A stretch of 64,000 bases of DNA from Apostichopus japonicus (lineage: Eukaryota; Echinodermata; Holothuroidea; Aspidochirotida; Stichopodidae). This document shows, piece after piece, positions 37,200 through 48,299 of this stretch (position 1 is its first letter; each line of letters begins with the position of its first letter). Below the pieces are notes generated by a model that ran no database searches, was not told the origin of the DNA, and saw only the letters and a list, made by a program, of their open reading frames with translations. The DNA lies in assembly GCF_037975245.1 (NCBI RefSeq), contig NC_092577.1:14587013-14651012 (forward strand), given 5' to 3'. The translations under genes were made by a program, and so were the position numbers.

Positions 37200-37831
37200 G
37201 TAAGACATTTCATTACTATCTTAATACTAACATTACAATTCTTGCAGTAGCTGCATAGACAGACTAGTACATGAAGTGTATATAACATCCGTTGAGTTTG
37301 TAATGCACTTATAATAGTTTCCCACACTTCAGAATTCCTTGATACGGATCTGGTACATGTCCAAATAAAACCTTTTGCTATAATCTACTGTATATCTCAT
37401 GATGTAAAGTAATAATAAAATGAACATGCCAAGAATGTAACGATGCGCGTAGATGTTAAACAAGAAAGAATTGTTATTTTAAGTTACATGTGTAACAGAA
37501 TGTATAGCAAAATTGTAATATTATGTAGATGTGTAAGGCTGGTGAGCAAAAAGCAGACAGCAGACAATATCAAGTTCCATACGATAATGAATACACATCA
37601 TATAAAAATGACGGTTGTCACCTATCTGTGGGTTCAAGACGACGGTAAATATCCACCGATGTCACTAAATGCTTTGAAAATGGGAAGCTGATTGATGTGA
37701 CAGTACTTATGACAGTATACTATGATCCCGCATGCTGATTACGTGATAAAAGAGATTTGTTGTGTTAAGTAAACATTAACGTTCTTCTTTTCGTTTTCCT
37801 CTTTACCTCTGGTTTTTCTTCTTCATAAAAG

Positions 37832-37837
37832 CCTCTA
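37832..37837 (+). CDS. micro-exon, 6 bases (CCTCTA)
   Basis: Acceptor tttttcttcttcataaaag, donor gtaaga. Encodes Ala-Ser and ends in A, so the next junction codon starts with A (ACC, Thr, when joined to 38466). Confidence 0.65.
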
Positions 37838-38465
37838 GTAAGACATTTCATTACTATCTTAATACTAACATTACCATTCTTGCAGTAGCTGCATAGACAG
37901 ACTAGTACATGAAGTGTATATAACATCCGTTGAGTTTGTAATGCACTTATAATAGTTTCCCACACTTCAGAATTCCTTGATACGGGTCTGGTACATGTCC
38001 AAATAAAACCTTTTGCTATAATCTACTGTATATCTCATGATGTAAAGTAATAATAAAATGAACATGCCAAGAATGTAACGATGCGCGTAGATGTTAAACA
38101 AGAAAGAATTGTTATTTTAAGTTACATCTGTAACAGAATGTATAGCAAAATTGTAATAGTATGTAGATGTGTAAGGCTGGTGAGCAAAAAGCAGACAGCA
38201 GACAATATCAAGTTCCATACGATAATGAATACACATATAAAAATGACGGTTATCACCTATCTGTGGGTTCAAGACGACGGTAAATATCCACCGATGTCAC
38301 TAAATGCTTTGAAAATGGGAAGCTGATTGATGTGACAGTACTTATGACAGTATACTATGATCCCGCATGCTGATTACGTGATAAAAGAGATTTGTTGTAT
38401 GAAGTAAACATTACGTTCTTCTTGAACGTTTTCCTCTGTGTCTCTGTTTTTCTTCTTCATAAAAG

Positions 38466-38471
38466 CCCGTG
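38466..38471 (+). CDS. micro-exon, 6 bases (CCCGTG)
   Basis: Same exon bases as 37194, but the upstream tract (ttcttgaacgttttcctctg) and downstream intron belong to the longer module type that follows. Confidence 0.65.
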
Positions 38472-39449
38472 GTAAGACATTTCATTACTATCCTAATACT
38501 AACGTTGCAATTCTTGCAGTAGCTGCATAAACAGACTAGTTCATGAAGTGAAGATAACATCCGTTGAGTTCGTGATGCCAATGTTATAGTTATACAATAA
38601 TTGAACATTCAACCGATGAAAAAGTTTTCGTTATAGGCTTCAAACCTGTTCAAACAAGTTGCGAAATAATAAGTCAGAGTAAATGATTTTTGTAACGAGG
38701 TATAAAATGCACAATATTGAATAAACAGGGCATAAGTGGAAAAGAAAGAATAGCATATCTGAGGCTGTAAATAATTTCCGATTCATAGGCTGCGTCACAA
38801 GGAGATGGAAGGAGGTGATCGTGACCCCTCCAAGTTATGGAAATTAAAATTCCCTCAGGTGTGCCACCACCGTTAAGTAAACATTCCAGTTTTATGTCAC
38901 TAAGATCAAATATTGTGTTCACTTCTTACACTGTTGGTGCCCACAATTCACAGTTCCTGGATACGGGTCTGGTTCATGACTAAATAAAACCTTTAGCTGT
39001 TATCTACTGTATATCCCATGATGCTAAGTAGTAATAAAATGAACTTGCCAAGAATGTAACGATGCGCGAAGTTGTTTAACAAGAAAGAATTGTTCTTTTG
39101 AGTTGCAGCTGTAACAGAATGTAGTGCATAATGGTAATAGTGGGTAGATTTATAAGAATGGTGACCAAATAGCTGACAACAGACAATATCAAGTTCCAAA
39201 CGATAATGAATACACATCATATAAAATGACGGTTATCACCTATCTGTGGGTTCAAGACGACGGTGAATATCCACCGATGACACTTAATGCTTTGAAAATG
39301 GGAAGCTGATTGATGGAACTGTATTCATAACAGTATACTATGATCACGCATACTGATTACTTCATAAAAGAGATCTGTTGTATACAATTATCATTAACGC
39401 TCTTCTTTTACGTTATCCTCTTTGTCTCTGTTTTTCTTCTTCATAAAAG

Positions 39450-39455
39450 GCTATG
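39450..39455 (+). CDS. micro-exon, 6 bases (GCTATG)
   Basis: Acceptor tttttcttcttcataaaag, donor gtaaga. Encodes Gly-Tyr, the commonest dipeptide of the 3' part. Confidence 0.65.
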
Positions 39456-40414
39456 GTAAGACATTTCATTACTATCTTAATTCTTACATTGAAATTCTTG
39501 CAGTAGCTGCATAAACAGACTAGTTCATGAAGTTTAGATAACATCCGTTGAGTTCGTAATGCCAATCTAATAGTTAAATAATAATCGAACATTCAACCGA
39601 TGAAAAAGGTTTTCATAATAGGTATCAAACCTATTCAAACAAGTTGCGAAATAATCAGTCAAAGCTAAATGATTTTGTAACGAAGTATGTAATGTACAAT
39701 ACTGAATAAAAATGGCATAAGTGAAAAAGAAAGAATAGCATATCTGAAGTTGGAAATAATTTCAGACTCATAGGCTGCGGCACGAGGAGATGGAAGGGAT
39801 GATAACGTGATTCCCGCCCCCCCCCCCACCCCCGTCATGGAAATTAAGATTCCCTCACGTGTGCCACCACCATTAAGTAAATTTTCCAGTTGTACAGTCC
39901 CCTAAGCCCAAATATTGGGATCACTTCTTCAACTATAAATGTCCAAATAAAACCTTTTGTTACAATCTACTGCATATCTCATGATGCTAAGTAGTAATAA
40001 AATTAACATGCCAAGAATGTAACGATGCGCGAAGTTGTTTAACAAGAAAGAATTATTCTTTTATGTTACAGCTGTAACGGAATGTATTGCGAATTGGTAA
40101 TAGTGGGTAGATGGATAAGAATGGTGAGCAAATAGCTGACAGCAGACAATTTCAAGTTCCAAACAATCATGAATACACATCATATCAAAATGACGGTTAT
40201 CACCTATCTGTGGGTTCAAGACGACGGTGAATATCCACCGATGTCACTTAATGCTTTGAAAAATGGGAAGCTGATTAATGGAACTGTATTCATAACAGTA
40301 TACTATGATCACGCATACTGATTACTTCATAAAAGAGATCTGTTGTATACAATTATCATTAACGCTCTTCTTTTACGTTATCCTCTTTGTCTCTGTTTTT
40401 CTTCTTCATAAAAG

Positions 40415-40420
40415 GCTATC
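40415..40420 (+). CDS. micro-exon, 6 bases (GCTATC)
   Basis: Acceptor as in the neighbours. Encodes Gly-Tyr but ends in C, which weakens the exon/intron consensus (C at -1) and changes the next junction codon. Confidence 0.6.
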
Positions 40421-41362
40421 GTAAGACATTTCATTACTATCTTAATTCTTACATTGAAATTCTTGCAGTAGCTGCATAAATAGACTAGTTCATGAAGTTT
40501 AGATAACATCCGTTGAGTTCGTGATGCTAATCTAATAGTTAAATAATAATTGAACATTCAACCGATGAAAAAGTTTTCATAATAGGTATCAAACCTATTC
40601 AAACAAGTTGCGAAATAATCAGTCAAAGCTAAATAATTTTGTAACGAGGTTTGTAATGCACAATACTGAATAAACATGGCATAACTGAAAAAGAAAGAAG
40701 AGCATATCTGAGACTGTAAATAATTTCAGATTCATAGGCTGCGTCAAAAGGAGATGGAAGGAGGATATCGTGACCCCTCTCCATTATGGAAATTAAGATT
40801 TTCACGTGTGCTACCACCATTAGGTAAACTTTCCAGTTTGACAGTCACTAAGCTCAAGTATTGTGATAACTTCTTAAACTGTTGGTGCCCACAATTCCTA
40901 ATTCCTTGATACGGGTCTGGTTCATGTCCAAATAAAACCTTTACCTTTTATCTACTGTATATTTCATGTGCTAAGTAGTAATCAAATGCCCTTGCCAAGA
41001 ATGTAACGATGCGCCAAGTTGATAAAAAAGAAAGAATTGTTCTTTTACGTTACTGCTGTAACAGAATGTATGGCAAAATGGTAATAGTGGGTAAATGGAT
41101 AAGAATGGTGAGCAAATAGCAGACAACAGACAATATCAAGTTCCAAACGAGTATGTTTATACATCATATAAAAATGACGGTTCATCACCTATCTGTGGGT
41201 TCGAGAAGACGGTGTATATCCACCGATGTCACTTAATGCTCATAGTTGTATATTATGATCTCGCATGATGATTACTTTATATAAGAGATTTGTTGTATGA
41301 AGTAAACATTAACGTTTTTCGTTTTCCTTTTCTTCTTTGCCTCTGCTCTTTCTTCTTCATAG

Positions 41363-41371
41363 ACGGCTCTA
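41363..41371 (+). CDS. micro-exon, 9 bases (ACGGCTCTA)
   Basis: Acceptor ctctttcttcttcatag; donor gtaaga. Encodes Asp-Gly-Ser. Compared with the 'cataaaag' neighbours, the acceptor AG lies three bases further upstream, lengthening the exon by one codon without losing the frame. Confidence 0.6.
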
Positions 41372-42003
41372 GTAAGACATTTCATTACTATCTTAATACA
41401 AACATTAAAATTCTTGCAGTAGCTGCATAGACAGACTAGTAGATGAAGTGTATATAACATCCGTTGAGTTTGTAATGCACTTATAATAGTTTCCCACACT
41501 TCAGAATTCCTTGATACGGGTCTGGTAAATGTCCAAATAAAACCTTTTGCTATAATCTACTGTATATCTCATGATGTAAAGTAATAATAAAATGAACATG
41601 CCAAGAATGTAACGATGCGCATAGATGTTTAACAAGAAAGAATTGTTATTTTCAGTTACAGGTGTAACAGAATGTATAGCAAAATTGTAATAGTATGTAG
41701 ATGTGTAAGGCTGGTGAGCAAATATCTGACAGCAGACAATATCAAGTTCCAAACGATCATGTATACACATAATAGAAAAATGACGGTTATCACCTATCTG
41801 TGGGTTCAAGACGACGGTGAATATCCACCGATGACACTTAATGCTTTGAAAATGGGAAGCTGATTGATGGAACTGTATTCATAACAGTATACTATGATCA
41901 CGCATACTGATTACTTTATAAAAGAGATTTGTTGTATACAATTATCATTAACGCTTTTCTTTTACGTTATCCTCTTTGTCTCTGTTTTTCTTCTTCATAA
42001 AAG

Positions 42004-42009
42004 GCTATC
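42004..42009 (+). CDS. micro-exon, 6 bases (GCTATC)
   Basis: Encodes Gly-Tyr and ends in C. Its positional counterpart in the second 5.68-kb block (47686) ends in G. Confidence 0.6.
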
Positions 42010-43047
42010 GTAAGACATTTCATTACTATCTTAATACTAACATTGACATTCTTGCAGCAGCTGCATATACAGGCTAGTACATGAAGTGAAGATAACATCC
42101 GTTGAGTTCGTGATACCAATCTTATAGTTATACAGTAATTGAACATTCAACCGATGAAAAAGGTTTTCATGAATAGGTATCAAACCTACCCAAACAAGTT
42201 GCGAAGTAATAAATCAAAGCTAAATGATTTTGTCTGCTTCATGACTAAATAAAACCTTCACCTGTAATCTACTGTATATCCCATGATGCTAAGTTATCAT
42301 AAAATGAACTTGCCAAGAATGTAACGATGCGCGAAGTTGTTTAACAAGAGAGAATTGTTCCGATTCATAATAATTTCCGATTCATGGGCTGCGTCACAAG
42401 GAGATGGAAGGAGGTGATCGTGACCCCTCCAAGTTATGGAAATTAAGATTCCCTCAGGTGTGCCACCACCGTTAAGTAAACATTCCAGTTTTATAGTCAC
42501 TAAGATCAAATATTGTATTCACTTCTTACACTGTTGGTGCCCACAATTCACAGTTCCGGGATACGGGTCTGGTTCATGACTAAATAAAACCTTTAGCTGT
42601 TATCTACTGTATATCTTATGATGCTAAGTATTAATAAAATGAACTTGCCAAGAATGTAACGATGCGCGAAGTTGTTTAACAAGCGAGAATTGTTCTTTTG
42701 AGTTACAGCTGTAACAGAATGTATGGCATAATAGTAATAGTAGGTAGATTTATAAGAATGGTGACCAAATAGCTGACAACAGACAATATCAAGTTCCAAA
42801 CGATAATGAATACACATCATATAAAATGACGGTTATCACCTATCTGTGGGTTCAAGACGACGGTGAATATCCACCGATGACACTTAATGCTTTGAAAATG
42901 GGAAGCTGATTGATGGAACTGTATTCATAACAGTATACTATGATCACGCATACTGATTACTTCATAAAAGAGATCTGTTGTATGCAATTATCATTAACGC
43001 TCTTCTTTTACGTTATCCTCTGTCTCTGTTTTTCTTCTTCATAAAAG

Positions 43048-43053
43048 GCTATG
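43048..43053 (+). CDS. micro-exon, 6 bases (GCTATG), 1044-bp unit 1
   Basis: Pyrimidine tract tctctgtttttcttcttcat then aaaag; donor gtaaga. Gly-Tyr. First of three near-identical units. Confidence 0.65.
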
Positions 43054-44091
43054 GTAAGACATTTCATTACTATCTTAATTCTTACATTGAAATTCTTGCA
43101 GTAGCTGCATAAACAGACTAGTTCATGAAGTGAAGATAACATCCGTTGAGTTCGTGATACCAATCTTATAGTTATACAGTAATTGAACATTCAACCGATG
43201 AAAAAGGTTTTCATGAATAGGTATCAAACCTACCCAAACAAGTTGCGAAGTAATAAATCAAAGCTAAATGATTTTGTCTGCTTCATGACTAATTAAAACC
43301 TTCACCTGTAATCTACTGTATATCCCATGATGCTAAGTAATCATAAAATGAACTTGCCAAGAATGTAACGATGCGCGAAGTTGTTTAACAAGAGAGAATT
43401 GTTCCGATTCATAATAATTTCCGATTCATGGGCTGCGTCACAAGGAGATGGAAGGAGGTGATCGTGACCCCTCCAAGTTATGGAAATTAAGATTCCCTCA
43501 GGTGTGCCACCACCGTTAAGTAAACATTCCAGTTTTATAGTCACTAAGATCAAATATTGTATTCACTTCTTACACTGTTGGTGCCCACAATTCACAGTTC
43601 CGGGATACGGGTCTGGTTCATGACTAAATAAAACCTTTAGCTGTTATCTACTGTATATCTTATGATGCTAAGTATTAATAAAATGAACTTGCCAAGAATG
43701 TAACGATGCGCGAAGTTGTTTAACAAGCGAGAATTGTTCTTTTGAGTTACAGCTGTAACAGAATGTATGGCATAATAGTAATAGTAGGTAGATTTATAAG
43801 AATGGTGACCAAATAGCTGACAACAGACAATATCAAGTTCCAAACGATAATGAATACACATCATATAAAATGACGGTTATCACCTATCTGTGGGTTCAAG
43901 ACGACGGTGAATATCCACCGATGACACTTAATGCTTTGAAAATGGGAAGCTGATTGATGGAACTGTATTCATAACAGTATACTATGATCACGCATACTGA
44001 TTACTTCATAAAAGAGATCTGTTGTATGCAATTATCATTAACGCTCTTCTTTTACGTTATCCTCTGTCTCTGTTTTTCTTCTTCATAAAAG

Positions 44092-44097
44092 GCTATG
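44092..44097 (+). CDS. micro-exon, 6 bases (GCTATG), 1044-bp unit 2
   Basis: Sequence and flanks the same as at 43048. Gly-Tyr. Confidence 0.65.
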
Positions 44098-45135
44098 GTA
44101 AGACATTTCATTACTATCTTAATTCTTACATTGAAATTCTTGCAGTAGCTGCATAAACAGACTAGTTCATGAAGTGAAGATAACATCCGTTGAGTTCGTG
44201 ATACCAATCTTATAGTTATACAGTAATTGAACATTCAACCGATGAAAAAGGTTTTCATGAATAGGTATCAAACCTACCCAAACAAGTTGCGAAGTAATAA
44301 ATCAAAGCTAAATGATTTTGTCTGCTTCATGACTAAATAAAACCTTCACCTGTAATCTACTGTATATCCCATGATGCTAAGTTATCATAAAATGAACTTG
44401 CCAAGAATGTAACGATGCGCGAAGTTGTTTAACAAGAGAGAATTGTTCCGATTCATAATAATTTCCGATTCATGGGCTGCGTCACAAGGAGATGGAAGGA
44501 GGTGATCGTGACCCCTCCAAGTTATGGAAATTAAGATTCCCTCAGGTGTGCCACCACCGTTAAGTAAACATTCCAGTTTTATAGTCACTAAGATCAAATA
44601 TTGTATTCACTTCTTACACTGTTGGTGCCCACAATTCACAGTTCCGGGATACGGGTCTGGTTCATGACTAAATAAAACCTTTAGCTGTTATCTACTGTAT
44701 ATCTTATGATGCTAAGTATTAATAAAATGAACTTGCCAAGAATGTAACGATGCGCGAAGTTGTTTAACAAGCGAGAATTGTTCTTTTGAGTTACAGCTGT
44801 AACAGAATGTATGGCATAATAGTAATAGTAGGTAGATTTATAAGAATGGTGACCAAATAGCTGACAACAGACAATATCAAGTTCCAAACGATAATGAATA
44901 CACATCATATAAAATGACGGTTATCACCTATCTGTGGGTTCAAGACGACGGTGAATATCCACCGATGACACTTAATGCTTTGAAAATGGGAAGCTGATTG
45001 ATGGAACTGTATTCATAACAGTATACTATGATCACGCATACTGATTACTTCATAAAAGAGATCTGTTGTATGCAATTATCATTAACGCTCTTCTTTTACG
45101 TTATCCTCTGTCTCTGTTTTTCTTCTTCATAAAAG

Positions 45136-45141
45136 GCTATG
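45136..45141 (+). CDS. micro-exon, 6 bases (GCTATG), 1044-bp unit 3
   Basis: Same exon as 43048. Shortly downstream (about 45225) the sequence switches to match 39540 onward, marking the junction between the 1044-base series and the second 5.68-kb block. Confidence 0.65.
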
Positions 45142-46098
45142 GTAAGACATTTCATTACTATCTTAATTCTTACATTGAAATTCTTGCAGTAGCTGCATAA
45201 ACAGACTAGTTCATGAAGTGAAGATAACATCCGTTGAGTTCGTAATGCCAATCTAATAGTTAAATAATAATCGAACATTCAACCGATGAAAAAGGTTTTC
45301 ATAATAGGTATCAAACCTATTCAAACAAGTTGCGAAATAATCAGTCAAAGCTAAATGATTTTGTAACGAAGTATGTAATGTACAATACTGAATAAAAATG
45401 GCATAAGTGAAAAAGAAAGAATAGCATATCTGAAGTTGGAAATAATTTCAGACTCATAGGCTGCGGCACGAGGAGATGGAAGGGATGATAACGTGATTCC
45501 CGCCCCCCCCCCACCCCCGTCATGGAAATTAAGATTCCCTCACGTGTGCCACCACCATTAAGTAAATTTTCCAGTTGTACAGTCCCTAAGCCCAAATATT
45601 GGGATCACTTCTTCAACTATAAATGTCCAAATAAAACCTTTTGTTACAATCTACTGCATATCTCATGATGCTAAGTAGTAATAAAATTAACATGCCAAGA
45701 ATGTAACGATGCGCGAAGTTGTTTAACAAGAAAGAATTATTCTTTTATGTTACAGCTGTAACGGAATGTATTGCGAATTGGTAATAGTGGGTAGATGGAT
45801 AAGAATGGTGAGCAAATAGCTGACAGCAGACAATTTCAAGTTCCAAACAATCATGAATACACATCATATCAAAATGACGGTTATCACCTATCTGTGGGTT
45901 CAAGACGACGGTGAATATCCACCGATGTCACTTAATGCTTTGAAAAATGGGAAGCTGATTAATGGAACTGTATTCATAACAGTATACTATGATCACGCAT
46001 ACTGATTACTTCATAAAAGAGATCTGTTGTATACAATTATCATTAACGTTCTTCTTTTACGTTATCCTCTTTGTCTCTGTTTTTCTTCTTCATAAAAG

Positions 46099-46104
46099 GC
46101 TATC
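46099..46104 (+). CDS. micro-exon, 6 bases (GCTATC)
   Basis: Counterpart of 40415 in the second block, with the same bases and the same C end. Gly-Tyr. Confidence 0.6.
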
Positions 46105-47046
46105 GTAAGACATTTCATTACTATCTTAATTCTTACATTGAAATTCTTGCAGTAGCTGCATAAATAGACTAGTTCATGAAGTTTAGATAACATCCGTTGA
46201 GTTCGTGATGCTAATCTAATAGTTAAATAATAATTGAACATTCAACCGATGAAAAAGTTTTCATAATAGGTATCAAACCTATTCAAACAAGTTGCGAAAT
46301 AATCAGTCAAAGCTAAATAATTTTGTAACGAGGTTTGTAATGCACAATACTGAATAAACATGGCATAACTGAAAAAGAAAGAATAGCATATCTGAGGCTG
46401 TAAATAATTTCAGATTCATAGGCTGCGTCAAAAGGAGATGGAAGGAGGATATCGTGACCCCTCTCCATTATGGAAATTAAGATTTTCACGTGTGCTACCA
46501 CCATTAGGTAAACTTTCCAGTTTGACAGTCACTAAGCTCAAGTATTGTGATAACTTCTTAAACTGTTGGTGCCCACAATTCCTAATTCCTTGATACGGGT
46601 CTGGTTCATGTCCAAATAAAACCTTTACCTTTTATCTACTGTATATTTCATGTGCTAAGTAGTAATCAAATGCCCTTGCCAAGAATGTAACGATGCGCCA
46701 AGTTGATAAAAAAGAAAGAATTGTTCTTTTACGTTACTGCTGTAACAGAATGTATGGCAAAATGGTAATAGTGGGTAAATGGATAAGAATGGTGAGCAAA
46801 TAGCAGACAACAGACAATATCAAGTTCCAAACGAGTATGTTTATACATCATATAAAAATGACGGTTCATCACCTATCTGTGGGTTCGAGAAGACGGTGTA
46901 TATCCACCGATGTCACTTAATGCTCATAGTTGTATATTATGATCTCGCATGATGATTACTTTATATAAGAGATTTGTTGTATGAAGTAAACATTAACGTT
47001 TTTCGTTTTCCTTTTCTTCTTTGCCTCTGCTCTTTCTTCTTCATAG

Positions 47047-47055
47047 ACGGCTCTA
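47047..47055 (+). CDS. micro-exon, 9 bases (ACGGCTCTA)
   Basis: Counterpart of 41363; the upstream tract 'tttgcctctgctctttc' is unchanged. Asp-Gly-Ser, ending in A. Confidence 0.6.
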
Positions 47056-47685
47056 GTAAGACATTTCATTACTATCTTAATACAAACATTAAAATTCTTG
47101 CAGTAGCTGCATAGACAGACTAGTAGATGAAGTGTATATAACATCCGTTGAGTTTGTAATGCACTTATAATAGTTTCCCACACTTCAGAATTCCTTGATA
47201 CGGGTCTGGTAAATGTCCAAATAAAACCTTTTGCTATAATCTACTGTATATCTCATGATGTAAAGTAATAATAAAATGAACATGCCAAGAATGTAACGAT
47301 GCGCATAGATGTTTAACAAGAAAGAATTGTTATTTTCAGTTACAGGTGTAACAGAATGTATAGCAAAATTGTAATAGTATGTAGATATGTTAGGCTGGTG
47401 AGCAAATATCTGACAGCAGACAATATCAAGTTCCAAACGATCATGTATACACATAATAGAAAAATGACGGTTATCACCTATCTGTGGGTTCAAGACGACG
47501 GTGAATATCCACCGATGACACTTAATGCTTTGAAAATGGGAAGCTGATTGATGGAACTGTATTCATAACAGTATACTATGATCACGCATACTGATTACTT
47601 TATAAAAGAGATTTGTTGTATACAATTATCATTAACGCTTTTCTTTTACGTTATCCTCTGTCTCTGTTTTTCTTCTTCATAAAAG

Positions 47686-47691
47686 GCTATG
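47686..47691 (+). CDS. micro-exon, 6 bases (GCTATG), last one found
   Basis: Acceptor and donor as in the other long modules. Gly-Tyr. Module-type sequence fades out by about 48300, and no further phase 1-1 micro-exon is seen downstream in the window. Confidence 0.65.
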
Positions 47692-48299
47692 GTAAGACAT
47701 TTCATTACTATCTTAATTCTTACATTGAAATTCTTGCAGTAGCTGCATAAACAGACTAGTTCATGAAGTTTAGATAACATCCGTTGAGTTCGTAATGCCA
47801 ATCTAATAGTTAAATAATAATTGAACCTTCAACCGATGAAAAAGGTTTTCATAATAGGTATCAAACCTATCCAAACAAGTTGCGAAATAATCAGTCAAAG
47901 CTAAATAATTTTGTAACGAGGTATGTAATGCACAATACTGAATAAACAGGGCGCAAGTGGACAAAAAATAGCTCATCTGAAGTTAAAAATAATTTCAGAC
48001 TCATATGCTGCGTCACGAGGGGATTGAAGGGGTGATAACGTGACCCTCTCCGTTATGGAAATTAAGAGTTCGTCACGTGTGCAACAACCATTAGGTAAAC
48101 TCTCCAGTTTTACAGTCACTAAACTAACACAATGTGATCACTTCTTAAACTGCTGGTGCCCACAATTCCTTATTCCTTCATACGGGTCTATGTCCAAATA
48201 CAACCTTTAGCTGTGATCTACTGTATATCTCAAGTAGTAATAAAATAAACCTGCCAAGAATGGATAGCTGATTGATGTGGCTGTATTTATAGCAGTAAA

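Larger units (their letters stand above)
36120..38400 (+). repeat. tandem 638-bp module array
   Basis: Units start with 'tctcatgatgtaaagtaata' near 36118, 36760, 37397 and 38034. The repeated + strand ORF at 36805, 37443 and 38081 shows the 638-base period. Each unit runs from intron, through a pyrimidine tract and a 6-base exon, to the next intron. The ORFs are by-products of the period, as they cross no splice motif and change between copies. Confidence 0.9.
38580..47800 (+). repeat. long-module array: about 0.95-1.04 kb units and a duplicated 5.68-kb block
   Basis: Exon-to-exon spacings are 965, 948, 641, 1044, 1044, 1044, 963, 948 and 639. The three 1044-base units (42297, 43341, 44385 by their shared ORF) look almost identical. 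The block around exons 39450-40415-41363-42004 recurs around 45136-46099-47047-47686 with an offset of 5682-5686 bases and very few differences. Antisense ORFs of 60-102 codons that recur here are period artefacts. Confidence 0.9.

Noticed and set aside
36805-38326. Repeated + strand ORFs of 81-82 codons beginning MRVDVKQERIV
   Set aside because: They repeat only because the 638-base module repeats. They have no signal peptide or domain and lie in the intron part of the module.
42297-45278. Three sets of identical minus-strand ORFs (MMCIHYR..., MILVTIK..., MFNYCIT...)
   Set aside because: Their identity reflects the 1044-base duplications. The equivalents in other modules are broken or shifted, so there is no sign of protein-level conservation.
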